The notes beneath the pieces were generated by a model. It did not search any database and was not told the DNA's origin. It saw nothing but the letters and a program-made list of their open reading frames with translations. This document shows, one piece after another, positions 1 to 11,334 of a DNA stretch of 64,000 nucleotides (its first letter is position 1; each line of letters opens with the position of its first letter). Origin of the DNA: Lepidostoma basale (lineage: Eukaryota; Arthropoda; Insecta; Trichoptera; Lepidostomatidae); the NCBI GenBank assembly GCA_022606425.2, contig JAHDVF020000997.1, forward strand, positions 62,001-126,000, read 5' to 3'. Made by a program: the position numbers and the translations under genes.

Positions 1-254
1 AGACTAATATCGCCAAAATATGCCTTTGAAAGCTCGGACACTAAAAAATACAAGATGGCTACAATCTGCGACACGAAAATTTGTTTCAAGGGCGAAAATT
101 TGTTTCAAAATCAAATGTTTAGAGATAGAGTTCACTCAACTTGTTACAAAATTATTTAACCTTCTCACAAGTTTTTTCGGACATTGTCCTGAACCAAATT
201 CGTTTAGACATGGTGGGCTGCACGGAAAACTTTTAATTTAATTGATAATTTATT

Positions 255-996
255 AACTATTTACTGAAAGCTTGGAGTTGGTAAAATAAGTATGAAAGTA
301 GGATAAATGCCGTAGAAATGAGGTCTCTAATAAAAATGTGCGGAAAATCAGTGTATGATAGAATAACTAATAAAGAAGCCAGAAAAGAATGTGCGGATGA
401 ATGCGTCCTAAATAAAATTAAGAAAGGGTCACTAAGATGGTTTGGATATATGCAAGTAATGGATGAGGAAAGAATGGTTTAAAATATATATATAAAAGTG
501 ATGTGAATTGGAAATGAAGTCGAGAAAGGCCAAGGAATAACTGGCTTCACCAAACAACAAGAACAAACCGTCACGCTGTTTCCCCGCAGGGGTAGGCAGA
601 GAGAATAGACCGCCACACTACTCTATCCTAGCACACCTCTCTAGATTCCTCCACATTCATACAGCAAGTCATACACGCACGTCGATTCTTCCGATTTCTA
701 ACATGACCAACCTTTAAAATTTGATTAATTTGGTCATGCCATGTTTTCCTCGGTCTGCCTCGACTCGGTACTCCATTTACATCATTAACGTATACTTTCA
801 TAACCATTCTTTCTCCATCCATGCGCTCCATATGTCCTCACCAAATTAATCAATTACTGAAAGGCAGCCACGTTCGAAGTAGAAATGATGTGTGAATGTA
901 GAAGAGTCGCGAGAGTTATGTCAGGATAGAACAGTGTGGCGGTCCATCCTCTCTGCCTACCCCTTCGCGGAAACGGCGTGATGGTTAGTTAGTTAT
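255..996 (+). mobile_element. RTE family A copy, split by an antisense copy
   Basis: Sense-strand family A sequence runs from about 262 to 546 and resumes at 846-996, ending in a (TTAG)n tail. A 10-bp match (ATAATTTATT) at 245-254 and 997-1006 may be its TSD, although it is AT-rich. Several stops interrupt the frame. The gap is filled by an antisense copy of the same family (555-837). Confidence 0.75.
555..837 (-). mobile_element. RTE family A copy nested inside another, with 8-bp TSD
   Basis: Minus-strand frame 628-831 reads MERMDGERMVMKVYVND then GRPRKTWHDQINQIL and CMNVEES, the family A C-terminus. TCACCAAA occurs at 547-554 and 838-845. Removing the insert plus one copy restores the CAAATTAATCAA-like order expected for the host copy. 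The tail is TTGTT-like rather than TTAG. Confidence 0.85.
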
Positions 997-1156
997 ATAA
1001 TTTATTTATAATTGTTTTATTTAGATGACCGAAAATTCGTTACTTCTTTTCTTCGCTATTTATTAACCGCTGAAAAAAATACATTACGTAAATGATTGCA
1101 AATTGATTTTCACGGTAAATTTTCATTTGTAAATTACAGAAAATACAATTTATAAT

Positions 1157-1365
1157 TTTGAAATGGCAATGGGCAGGTCACGTAGCCAGAAGCTCGGACG
1201 AAAAATTGACAAGAAGACTGGTGACTTGGAGACCATGGAACGCAGAGAGAAGTGCAGGGCGACCGCATCTATGGTGGAAGGATGACCTGAACCGACAAGT
1301 TGGCATAACTTAGATATAGTCTGCACAACACAGAGTGGCGTAGAAGCGAAGAATGGAGAAGACCT
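1157..1365 (+). mobile_element. RTE-type family C fragment
   Basis: Translates as WQWAGHVARSSDE, then TRRLVTWRPW, then SAGRP and WWKDDLNRQVG, the C-terminal block of a second RTE-type family (C) that recurs through the window. Stops at the end show that it is dead. Confidence 0.75.
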
Positions 1366-1380
1366 TGAAGTAGAAATACG

Positions 1381-1960
1381 TATTTTTCTTTACTTTTTTA
1401 GTTGGATACACATATCTATTTTTATATACATGTATAAAATTTAAAAAAACTTTATAATATAATAATTTTACAACTAAATTGGTTTATAATGCGTAAATAT
1501 ATATTATTATTGGAATGGAATCTTAAATATAGATAGTATTTTTCTTTAGTTTTTTAGTTGGATACACATATCTATTTGTATATAAATGTATAAAAATTGT
1601 GTACACTTTAACTAACTGACTAACTAACTAACCATCACGCCGTCTCCCCGAAGGGGTAGGCAGAAAGAGTGGACTGCCACACATTTCTTTTCTGACACAT
1701 TTTTTTTGATTCCTCAACATTCATACATCGTGTCATGCACGCGCGTCGATTTCTCTGACTCCTCGCATTGCCGACATTCAATATTTGATTTATTTGATCG
1801 TGCCACGTTTTCCTCGGTCTTCCTCTGTTTCTGGTTCCATTTACATCATTAACATATTACATTGTACACTTTATAATATAATAATTGTATAACTAAAAGG
1901 ATTTATGATGCGTAAACATATATTTTTATTGAAATGGAATCTTGAATACAGATTTTCGAA
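1381..1960. repeat. direct tandem duplication (about 156-bp unit), second unit split
   Basis: The segment starting TATTTTTCTTTA at 1381 is repeated from 1537, including the shared TTAGTTGGATACACATATCT block and the later TTTATAATATAATAATT block. The second unit is interrupted at 1611-1862 by an RTE fragment and resumes to about 1960. Unit spacing is 156 bp. Confidence 0.75.
1611..1862 (-). mobile_element. RTE family A 3' fragment with 11-bp TSD
   Basis: An antisense family A tail begins with CTAA repeats and CCATCACGCCGTCTCCCC, and is 5'-truncated after the ACATCATTAACATA block. TGTACACTTTA occurs at 1600-1610 and 1863-1873. It sits inside the second unit of the tandem duplication, so it is younger than that duplication. 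Confidence 0.85.
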
Positions 1961-2054
1961 GGATTTGGCTTTATATGAACTAAATATGAACGCATCGTTA
2001 TTTTAGTATTTTTTTAATATCATATAAATAATTTTGGAAAATTTCGATACTAAA

Positions 2055-2105
2055 CGCACCGATGCATTTGAACAAAAGACGTTTGGACATGCATTGGTGC
2101 GTTCA
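2055..2105. repeat. small hairpin around ACGCACCGATGCAT
   Basis: AACGCACCGATGCAT pairs with ATGCATTGGTGCGTT some 20 bases on (one G-T mismatch). No TSD seen. Confidence 0.5.
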
Positions 2106-2447
2106 TACAAACTAAAGAGGTTGAATAAAGAATGGTTGCCTTGTTTGGTAACTTTGTTTATTTCCAAAGATGAAAGCGAAAAGCAATCTATCCTTTAATT
2201 ACAAATTATAAAGTGAAAGTTTGGATATTTGTTGAGAATGTTTTTTTCAATAGCTACACTAATTATAATCAATGATAGTCAATTTCAATCACATTTTCAA
2301 ACTAAAAAATAAAGTAATTGGGTTACTTTTATAACCTACATAAGTAATCAGTTACACTTATAACTTTATTGTATTGTGGTTTCATCAACATTAAACAAAC
2401 ACAATATGTGGAATTTTTTTTTAATTACTCAAATTTAATTTTTTTTA

Positions 2448-3450
2448 ATTAACTATCCATCGCGCCGTCTTCAGAAACAATAGGCAGAAAGAATAGACCG
2501 CTACACTTTTGTTTCCTTAAGTACATCTCCTGATCCTCAACATTCATACATCGTTTCACGCACGCACGTCGATTTGTTCATGTCACTTTTTCTACAGTCT
2601 TTATCACTTACGTATCTTTATGTCGTTAACATATACAGGTGGCCCTCGACTTTCGAACGTTCGACATTTGCACAATTTGTTATTTCGCACATTTTTCGAC
2701 CGTGGTTTTTTGTTCAATCAACGATGGCTCTCGTGACGCTCACGTGTGTCTAACGTGCAGTCGCTCTCATCTCCGTTTGTACGTTTGAAACAAGTTCAGT
2801 CTTGCTTTGCATTACGGACTGACACTACGCGTTTGCGAAGATGTTGATGATTTAATCGTATCGCATTCAGAGCCTTTGCCGAATGAATACCTAATTGAAC
2901 AATAAGAAACAAATAAAATAGAAAATTAAGGCGAAGAAGAGATTGAAATTGTTTCGAAAGTAAATATAAAACTGAAAATTGGAAACCATATTGCTGTTAT
3001 TTTTTTTAAATGACCTCTACTATCGCACCCATTTTCAGGATCAATTAAGTTCAAAATTTGAGGGCCGCCTGTACTGTATTTACAATTTTTCTTCATTTAT
3101 TCTTTCTGTATGTTCAAACCATCTTGATGAACCTTTAATCATTTTGTTCATAACGCTCTCAAATTTTTTTTCTGCATTCACATTCAATTTTTTTTTTCTG
3201 TTTCTATCATATGAAAATTATTACACATTCGTCTAAGAGATTTAATTTCCATCGCATTTATTATATTTTCATTCTTCCTTTGCCAGTTCCATATTCCACT
3301 TTCATACATAAGGATCATCACAAAAACACAATTGTACACTGCCATCTTATTTTTTTCTGGATGACAACTTTAAGTGAACCATTCATTGCCATAAATAAAT
3401 TTAGACTTGCTCTAACCAAATATACAAAAGGGTCAACCATTGTTTTTTTC
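2448..3450 (-). mobile_element. RTE family A copy, split by a pogo/Tigger-like element
   Basis: Antisense family A sequence at 2448-2635 continues at 3072-3450 (NGSLKVVI-type and SLRW-type codons, degraded). The break falls in the middle of the CATATAC block of the family and is filled by the TIR element at 2636-3071. Confidence 0.75.
2636..3071. mobile_element. pogo/Tigger-like non-autonomous DNA transposon
   Basis: Starts CAGGTGGCCCTCGA and ends with the complement of CAGGCGGCCCTCAA. The termini are flanked on both sides by TA (2634-2635 and 3072-3073), the Tc1/mariner/pogo target. The CAG...CCCTCG start is typical of pogo/Tigger elements. About 436 bp; a short degenerate DDLIVSHSEPLPNEY peptide near 2848 may be residual coding sequence. 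Confidence 0.75.
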
Positions 3451-5026
3451 TATTAGATTTAGAAGAAATTTTATATCCTAGTATGTACATTTATTATTAC
3501 AACTTTCCTAGCATTCAATTTTAATTATAAACTGTTAAATTATGTAAATAACTTTGTTTTCGTATCTCAATTGTATTTTATTTTACCCGACGGCTGTTTC
3601 ATCAACCTATGTTGACAGCATCAGGTGTTACAATAATATATCAAATGTCTAATTTTCATGATTTTTCGAATATTTATTCCTATGTCAATTTGAATAATTT
3701 CTTTGATATACTCGTAATTTTGAAGTTCTTGCTGAAATTGAGTTAGGTACCTAAATATTTTAATTAAAAGAACGGTTAGTTACTATATATAGGAGAAAAT
3801 ATTAAAGGTGGAAAATATAATAATAAAACAGTAATTAAAAGGAACAATTACACATAGTATAGATGAATTTTAATTATATCATGTTACGTTAAGTCACTTG
3901 CCAATGTTAGCATAAGATTACTAACAAATGCTTTGTTACTAACAATAACAATTCCACTAACATGCTCTTTTATGTAGTTGTCACGATACAGGCCATGCCT
4001 AGTGTGACAACTACAGTCCATAAATTTATTTATCAAATGTATTTCATGTAAAAATAAAATAAATAAATAAATAAATTTTGTTGGCTGCCCCAAACTAGTC
4101 GAATCAGAATTGTTAAAATAATCTAGGTTAACCGTTATTCGAAATAATTGAGATTTAAAAATGAGCTTTAACTCTTTGATTGGTGTTTGATGTTTATTGC
4201 AATTGTATCATGGTTAGTTAGTCAGCCAGTGAGTATAACGACTTTCTCGATACTAATCTTTATTAGCAGATTACGTTTGAAATAATTGGTTTATCTACCG
4301 ATCGTTCCGCACGTCTTTGATGTCGATCATGCGGTCATTGGGTTTGGCACTGAACATCTGATAACCATCAAGAAAGTCTGTCAAACGCAAACGGAACGAG
4401 TACCAAAGGACGGTTCTTGGACCGTGGTAAAAGATTATATGATAGCGATCAAACAAGGTTGGAATATCAACATACGCAATTGAGAATCATTAAAGCGATT
4501 AATCGCTACTTTAAAGGTTAGATTATTTTGTCTTCTATGTATTCCTTTGTATAGTTTCTCTTTGCTCACATACTTATTAATTATGATAGAAAATAAACGC
4601 GATCATTGATTTGTTGTTTGAATCAACATGCTGAAGCAACTTTAATTTGCGATTTATGCATTGGATACACAAAGATAATCATTAATTTATTGTTTCTTGA
4701 ACAATCTCAAACTCCATATCATATATGTTAATTAATACGAATTAAAAAGTCTGCTTTTTAGAAGGTTAATTACATTTTATGGGAATGACATAATTCGCCT
4801 TTCTAAAGAATTATTAAATGTCTTTTATAAGGCATTATCATATTTAATAATGCCTTTATTTTTTTTTACTGTTCCTTTTACATGTTAATATGTTTAATTA
4901 AAACGAGACACTAAATGGGTTCCATGTTTGAAAAATCTGTTATATATAATCTGTTATATAAATCTGTTATAATAAAGCAAATAAAAAAATACGGAAACCA
5001 TTTTTTATAGAGTACATGTGAATGTT
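3451..5026. other. AT-rich non-coding DNA
   Basis: No gene recognised. Contains an ATTTATTT-type low-complexity tract near 4055-4078, a 65-codon open frame at 4286-4483 without a known domain, and a degraded copy of the CGTCTGTTTTCTAGAAG hairpin family at about 4690-4860. Confidence 0.5.
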
Positions 5027-5341
5027 TTAACATTTCAGATGCATTTTATTTTCGATACATTTCACCTCATAATTAGCAATATGCTGCTCTTCTAAGGCAT
5101 GCGTCGTGGATCTGAACAAGTGGTAGTCCAATGGTGCCACGTCTGGTGAATAAGGCGGGTGCAATATAATCTCCCAATCCACATTTTGTACGTAGTTTTT
5201 GACCGCGATTGCGATGTGAGGTCGAGCGTTGTCGTGTTGAAGAATCGAAAGAATTAATAGTTGGAAAAGTAAAATTACATTCGGATGACGCAAAATTAAA
5301 GAATCATGGAAAATATTGTTAATAATGACGTGTTTCCACAT
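5027..5341 (-). pseudogene. mariner transposase, C-terminal fragment (DD34D)
   Basis: The frame contains HDNARPH (residues 36-42) and PPYSPDVAPLDYHLF (61-75), hallmark blocks of the mariner catalytic domain. The Asp of HDNA (37) and the Asp of PLDY (72) are separated by exactly 34 residues, the DD34D spacing of true mariners. It ends with an HALEEQ segment, also typical. The N-terminal helix-turn-helix half and the first catalytic Asp are missing: upstream sequence on this strand (to about 5490) shows only unrelated codons. No terminal inverted repeats were found around it. It is a dead fragment. Confidence 0.85.
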
Positions 5342-5765
5342 CTACTATATCTCAAGTCGCCTGGACACAATATTACAGTGAGCTTAACGCATATAGAAAT
5401 GAAAATATATAAACGCAAACGCGAGTTTTTATTGCATATAAATAAACTTATAAATCTTTGATAACACGTTGAAAATATTGACATGTATCAGTGATTTCTT
5501 ACCACAAAATGTTGCTTTGGAAAGTAATTCGAATATAATTTCAAACTATTGATGCATTAATCTAATTATATCTCTCTACATACCATTTACATGCCTCACA
5601 TCACATTGATATATACTTTTATGATTATGTTGTCCAATTATTATACACTGATATGTTCATACGCGCTATATTTATATATTCATACATGCTTTATTTTAAA
5701 CAAGTATGTTTATACATGCTATATTTATAGGTTACGTAAAAAAATTGTTTCGAGTAATTAATGCC

Positions 5766-5990
5766 GACCTTCGTGGCAGAGTGGTAAGAGCTTTGACTTC
5801 CATACCAAAGGTCCCGGGTTCGATTCCCGGCGATGACAGAGTGATTGGCACACTGACTTTAGTCTAGTGTAGAATTTACCTGACAATAAAATGGCGATAG
5901 ATTGGCTACCTATCACATATCATGAGAATCGATATGATAGCTTAAATAAATTGTATACAGAAATTGGGTTCAAACGACCTGTTCTTTACA
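5766..5990 (+). mobile_element. tRNA-derived SINE, near full length
   Basis: The 5' end is tRNA-like: A box TGGCAGAGTGG and B box GGTTCGATTCC (about 5766-5837). A family-specific body follows with the motifs TGTAGAATTTACCTGACA, AATAAAATGGCGATAGATTG and GGTTCAAACGACCTG. At least a dozen copies occur in this window. The tRNA part lacks a complete acceptor stem, so it is not a working tRNA gene. Confidence 0.85.
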
Positions 5991-6302
5991 AGGAAAAATA
6001 CATGTATTTGTTTAATGGTTAATAAAATATTGTTTGAAAAATCAAAATAAAAATAATGACAGGTGCTTTTTGAAGAAAGTTTTAAAAAATATTAAGATTA
6101 AAAAAATGTAATCAAGTTTTTTAAAGTATAAAAATCAGCATTTGATATTTACACAATTTTAATCTAAATTTAACAAAAATTGTAGCCCGATAAAATAACT
6201 TTAAAAAAAAATCAACCACAAAAAGCCGTCCATCGTAGTGGAAAAATAGCGTTATTATAATGGCTATATAAGTTGCATGAAAACTGTCAATTTTTTTTTT
6301 AT

Positions 6303-6527
6303 ATGCAACAGGTCGTTTGAACCCAATTACTGTGTACAATTTATTTTTAGCTATTATATTAATTCTCATGACATATGATAGGTAGCCAATCCATCGCCAT
6401 TTTATTGTCACGTGAATTCTACACCAGACCAAAGTCAGTGTGACAATCACACTGCCATCGCCAGGATTTGAACCCGGGACCTTCGGTATGGAAGTCAGAG
6501 CTCTTACTACTCTGCCCCGAAGGTCGT
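6303..6527 (-). mobile_element. tRNA-derived SINE (inverted partner of the 5.8-kb copy)
   Basis: Same SINE on the minus strand, including the tRNA-like head (6450-6527) and body to GCAACAGGTCGTTTGAACCC. The two copies lie about 310 bp apart in opposite orientation and could pair in a transcript. Confidence 0.85.
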
Positions 6528-6897
6528 CTTGCAGGGACGAATCTTGCAGGTACTGTGTGGTGTGCGTTTACGTGGATTTAAATAACTGCATTTTTGTGTC
6601 TGTATTATTTGTGTATTTTAAAAATAAACATGTTTTTAAAATTCTGGTATGTTAAAAATAAACATATTGTTTTGTGAAAATCACATGTTATTTAATCTAA
6701 GTTTAGTACGCTTGCTGGGATAACATAGTTTTCTCGAAACTGTATGTTGAAGCTGTTTTTGAAGAGTGACCTTATGATACTCGTATATCACTTGACGAAG
6801 TCTTATAATAGGGAGTCAATTAATAATTAAATTAAACTTTAATTAAAATTAATTATATTATGAACAGTGCATAATGAAATATAAATGTTATTTTCAG

Positions 6898-6949
6898 GTA
6901 AGGACCATTTCTAAACAGTGTCATGGCCTCCCCAAAGTACAAGTTCTAC
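6898..6949 (+). CDS. candidate exon with start codon (MASPKYKFY), unknown gene
   Basis: A TTTTCAG acceptor ends at 6897. A 25-base leader follows, then an ATG at 6923 opens nine codons reading MASPKYKFY, and a GTGAGT donor begins at 6950. The coding part is 27 bases, so the donor is in phase 0. The arrangement (acceptor, short 5' leader, ATG, a few codons, strong donor) is that of a second exon carrying the translation start of a long-intron gene. It does not match any repeat family seen elsewhere in the window. I do not recognise the peptide. The alternative is a chance coincidence of short splice motifs in unconstrained DNA. Confidence 0.35.
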
Positions 6950-7044
6950 GTGAGTATTAAAAATAAATATTTACAATTATCATCTATTATTTCTTGATAT
7001 GTCACTATATTGTTTATTTAATTATACTTAACAAATTAACAAAC

Positions 7045-7490
7045 AGTGACGTCGAAAGAAGGGTTGAAGAAAACTGTTATTGGAAATAAAAAAATATCAA
7101 TGAAAGGAAAAAAATTACCGTTCACAATAGAGTTCTAGTTCCAACCCTTACGCATGGAAGCGAAGCAAAAAAACTGCCAGAAGAAGGATGAGAGTAGAAT
7201 AAATGTAGTAGAGAAGAGATCCCTTTTACGTATGTGTGGTAAAACGACGTACGACAGAGTTTTAAATACTGATATTAAGAATGTATGTAGAACGAGCGAA
7301 AGTATTATAAACAAAATTATGAAAGGATCACTGCGTTGGTTTGATTACATGGAACGTATGGATGAAGAAAGAGTGGTTAAGAAAATATACGTAAACGATG
7401 TGAATGGAATACGGTATCGAGGAAGACCTAGGAAAACATGGCATGACCAAGTCAATCAAATTTTAAAGGTCCCCCATGTTAGAAGTAAAT
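7045..7490 (+). mobile_element. RTE family A fragment lacking its 3' tail
   Basis: Frame 7154-7498 reads EAKQKNCQKKDESRINVVEKRSLLRMCG, MKGSLRWFDYMERMDEERV and GRPRKTWHDQVNQIL. Upstream codons to about 7045 match the family, with frameshifts. It stops after VPHVRSK and has no TTAG tail, so the 3' end was lost after insertion. Confidence 0.8.
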
Positions 7491-7898
7491 TTTGTTAATT
7501 TAAGTTTAGATTTGATTATTTTTCTAAGAAAACTTATTTTCTACGATTAACTGTTTATATGCAACAGTATAGCACACCGTTCCTAAACAATTAGAAGCGG
7601 ATGGCTGGTAACACTCCATGCATGCGAAGATAAGCAAATTCATGACGTCCAATGGATCCCGACTATTATTACAGCAACGGCCTTACATAATAGGCGCTGG
7701 AGCAGAACCGAACCGTGAAAATGAGCTATTCAAAAAAAATGTGGAAAGGATTGAATACGTATTCCATTATGTTAACTGACCCATTTACTCGCACATAACA
7801 ACTGTAATAGCCGGTTTAAAAATATACAATACCTCGTACAATCGTTACGATTAGCAATTGTGATTGTATTTCTTCTGCATACTTTGTGACATATACAC
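7491..7898. other. unique non-coding DNA
   Basis: No gene recognised. 7560-7740 is less AT-rich than the rest and non-repetitive within the window. Confidence 0.4.
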
Positions 7899-7974
7899 GA
7901 CCATCGCCGGGAATCGAATCCGGGACCTTCGGTGTGGGAGTTGAAGCACTTACCACTCGACCACGAAGGTCGTC
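7899..7974 (-). mobile_element. SINE fragment, tRNA-like head only
   Basis: Minus-strand GACCTTCGTGG, A-box region and GGATTCGATTCCCGG B box with no recognisable SINE body next to it. It lacks a paired acceptor stem, and its close match to the SINE heads argues against a real tRNA gene. Confidence 0.7.
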
Positions 7975-8104
7975 AGATGCCTAGCACATGATGGGATAAT
8001 TTTAAGTATAAATTGATGATTGATGATTTAAGTATAAGTTGGATTTCAACACTCTTGAAACACGTCGAATGATCTTTTTATGAAAGCATTTTTTAAACTA
8101 ATAT

Positions 8105-8325
8105 CCGGAGGTATTTACAATCCAGGAATACTGAGAGAACTCTTATAAATCTATACGTTCCCCATAGTTATAGCAGAGCAAGGGGGCATATATTATTTTA
8201 TGCCCCAAATTGCCGCACAGAAGCCCTTCAAAGTTTTCCTGTATTGAAAGCGATTCGTCTTTTAAATGAGGTTGCAAAAGAGATAGACCTCTTTGTCGTG
8301 AATACCCTTACGATAAAGGCAGCAA
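8105..8325 (+). mobile_element. jockey/CR1-type LINE reverse transcriptase C-terminus, degenerate
   Basis: One frame reads RARGHILFYAPNCRTEALQS, then FPVLKAIRLLNEVAKEIDLF and NTLTIKAARK before a stop. The CRT...S....AIRLLNE...IDLF pattern is that of the region after the RT domain in jockey-like LINEs. No RT core remains. Confidence 0.6.
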
Positions 8326-8639
8326 GGAAATAACTGGCATATTTCTATTAATAAAGTTATATGTATTCGTATATTTCTTTTCATATTCATTTTTTTCACC
8401 CTTTACATCGATTTGGCTCGCGCTGTAATGGTAAGGAGTTTTTTCAACAAAATAATAATAATAATATCTTCTTCCAACATGCAAATGCCAGTAGGAAATT
8501 AAAACTGTAGTAAAAAACGATAAAAGTTATTCCATAGTATAAAACGAAATTTTTTATAAAAATGAAAATATTATTCAAGAGGTAAAACTTTAAATAATAA
8601 ATAAACAAAATAATCTTCTTCGTTCAGTGACAAGCAAGT

Positions 8640-8920
8640 TTCGTAAAGATGTTTGGTCATGGGAGGTTTGGCTAACTTTGTGTCATTTTCAAGGGCGTCA
8701 AGTGTCATGGTTATAATAACCCCACACTTGGAAGCACCCTCCTTGCCATATAATTATAGAATAAATACATTCAACAACATTTTGAATGTATACAAATTCT
8801 TGTAGACAAACCAATGACAGGTCATAAGTCCTGTAAGCGCCTCGGCCACCACCTTCTGTTCCCAGAAAACAATTTGCATCTTCGTCTCTATTGAGATACA
8901 ATTAATCCTTGTAGAATAAA
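8640..8920 (-). repeat. MITE-like repeat related to 54.3-54.8 kb and 60 kb
   Basis: Shares GACAGGTCATAAGTCCTGTA and ATCTTCGTCTCTATTGAGAT with the palindromic elements at 54558-54822 and 59963-60291. The part at 8660-8760 matches the complement of 54340-54430. One arm is missing, so this copy is broken. Confidence 0.65.
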
Positions 8921-8929
8921 TACATGTTT

Positions 8930-10005
8930 TTTTAAATAAATATTTTCAGAATATTTCACTTCAATATGATATGTTTCGGGTGGTTTTCATCCTTCCTCGG
9001 TGAATTTTTTCAACAAGGACAATAAAATTTTAATAATGGGTTAACAACTTTCGCTTTTACATTTCGGTAAAAGAGAAAAACAGAATTCGCATAAGAAATA
9101 ATTATTGGTTTAAAAAACGAACAAGTAGGTAATTAAAAAAAAGGAAGCAAATCGCTAAGTTACAATGTTACGGTTATATCAGTATACACTGTATATGGTA
9201 GTTCAATTGCCTATTTTAGTTCTTACCACGAAGATTTTCTATTAAAACCATATTATGTAAAACAAACATGAATGAGCATTATCGTTCTATTTTTATATTC
9301 AAATTTGTTCAACAGATAAACGTGTTATTCGTCGTTTAATAGCTTTAGCTCTATGGTTTAATTTTTCGTGTGTACACATTATCGTTTGTCAAACAGTAAT
9401 AATGATTATAGATATGCATTTATGATGGTTCATAAAATTCCTAAAGAGCATTAAATACCTAATATATTCATATAAAACTACTGAGAAACACGGTTTTGAA
9501 GTGTATAGTACTCAATATGTCATTTCTAATTGAATTAAGTATTGAATGCCGCACATTTAATGTAAAATTATGTAAATGTCATCGCGAATGAATGAAAATA
9601 AATTGTGAGGTTATGTGTTTTCCCGCAAATTCAGCCAAACTGTACCAGTGTCCCCGCCTAGCGGCCGCGAGGCGAACTAAAATGCTCGAATTTCAATTTT
9701 CAGAGGGAAAGCAGATTTCTTTCATGCTGAATTTTATACGAACGCTTGATTCGATTGAAGCACCTGCTAGCGCTACCATTTTAATGTTGAAAATCAAATT
9801 ATAAAATAACGCTTTAGAATTATTTTTATTTTATTTGCTCATAAAATATTATAATTGTGCTATAATTGATTATGTAAATATATGTTTAATTATTGTAAGC
9901 AAACTACAATGGAGACATTTGGCACCTACTTATGAATACCGTAAATCGCACAACTAACAAACTATATATTCGTTTTTATTTTGATTTCATTAGCTGGTGT
10001 ATATG
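8930..10005. other. mostly AT-rich DNA with a denser island
   Basis: 8930-9010 has a TATGTTTCGG-containing repeat piece. 9575-9785 is less AT-rich and non-repetitive, with a 70-codon open frame without recognisable domains. The rest shows nothing. Confidence 0.4.
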
Positions 10006-10009
10006 AGAG

Positions 10010-10080
10010 TCTGCCACAATCAATTCTGGCTACATGGTCCTTCCGGATATTCTTCTGGAACAATGCCGTCTATTTAATCT
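10010..10080 (-). mobile_element. RTE-type family B scrap
   Basis: TTCTGGCTACATGGTCCTTC and the following bases match the antisense family B copy at about 40078-40110. Too short to translate usefully. Confidence 0.5.
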
Positions 10081-10334
10081 ATAATATAATAATTAATAAT
10101 TATCCAAATAGAAAACAATTTTATCTTATACTGAAAAATAGTTATTTTGTATACAAAAATTTATGTCTGTGTATTTACTACGCGTTTGCGCATCGTTCAT
10201 CCAATTGAGTTGATACTTTGTATAGTTGTTGTTGGCAATATTAGCGTTTCAACCTTTGATAAAATATTCAATTACTTTTATTTATTGTGTACATGTAAAT
10301 GTGTCAACTTTATACAGTACTACATATGTCTTCT

Positions 10335-10785
10335 TCTTCTTTTTGTCCTGTCACACCTCCGTGGTGCATAGGGCCTCAAGGAATCTTCTCCACTCTACTC
10401 TATCGCATGCCTGATGCCTAACATCATCTCAAGTGAAGCCTGCTGCCTTAACCTCGTCCTGCAGGGTTCTTCTCCAGGTGGCTCTAGGTCTACCTCGCTT
10501 CCTCTTTCTCCCAACAGGCTGGGTTCCGTCTCAGAGTGTGTCCGATCCACTGCCGACTTGTTTTCTAATTGGCTTTTCGCCTGCCATGGTCCTGAGAACG
10601 GCATTTGACACTGTTTGGGGTCAATCGATTTTGAATATTGAGCGAAGGCACCTATTTATAAACACCTGGAGTTTACCAATAACGTCCGCGGTAGACTTCC
10701 AAGTCTCACATCCGTACAGCAATACGCTTTTAACGCTATATACACCTCAATCAAATTTAAAAAAAAAATTAATTTAAAGAGGCAT
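10335..10785 (-). mobile_element. LINE family F, C-terminal fragment
   Basis: On the minus strand one frame reads GRKRKRGRPRATWRRTLQDE, then VKAAGFT and DDVRHQACDRVEWRRFLEAL, then CTTEV and a stop, followed by an A/G-rich tail. The GRPRxTWRR...ACDRxxWRxF pattern is the usual end of many insect non-LTR elements. Longer open frames on the other strand are shadows. Confidence 0.7.
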
Positions 10786-11334
10786 TGTAACGCATGCCGG
10801 GTATAAGCTATTAACTTATATTTGATTTGATATTACTTTAATAAATTTACAAATAATATTTTAGAATATTTTCATAGTCAGTTCAACGAACTGTTCATGA
10901 AATAACTGTCACAAAATGGCAGATTTGTGATTTTGTAATAAATCATAGAACCAGAACCGCTTAATCACGTTCCTCGAAACGACACAAATATACGCAAAAC
11001 ATCAATTATTCGTGTCATTAAATATAACGGGAATAAGAGGAGCCCTCGCGTTAATGTAGGTTATTCGATGCGTTCATATAATATCTGGCCGGCGAAAATA
11101 CAACTTATGACATATTTTCTTAAAAAATAATTGGGCTGTACTAGATCCTCATCACGCCGCAGTCAACTCGGCTCAGCTTGGCAACGTCGGATCTTATTTT
11201 CTAGCATGTATTATTGTCGAAAGATTCATTCGGTACCGAACGGATGGAATTATGTATTGTGAAGCTGGGAATGTATTGAATCTAACCCATAGAGGGCTCC
11301 CTCCGCTTACCCGAAGCTGTTATAGGTGCAGCGG
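10786..11334. other. non-coding DNA with a denser island
   Basis: 11040-11330 is less AT-rich and non-repetitive in the window, with no open frame of note. It is a candidate conserved non-coding element only by composition. Confidence 0.35.

Noticed and set aside
4286..4483. 65-codon open frame in less AT-rich sequence
   Set aside because: No recognisable domain, splice context or start signal. Kept only as a mention in the gap entry.
5766..5837. Possible tRNA genes at the heads of the SINEs
   Set aside because: A and B boxes are present, but acceptor stems do not pair and the same head recurs with a conserved non-tRNA body, so these are SINEs.
10433..10777. Plus-strand open frame of 114 codons
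   Set aside because: It is the antisense shadow of the LINE family F C-terminus on the minus strand.
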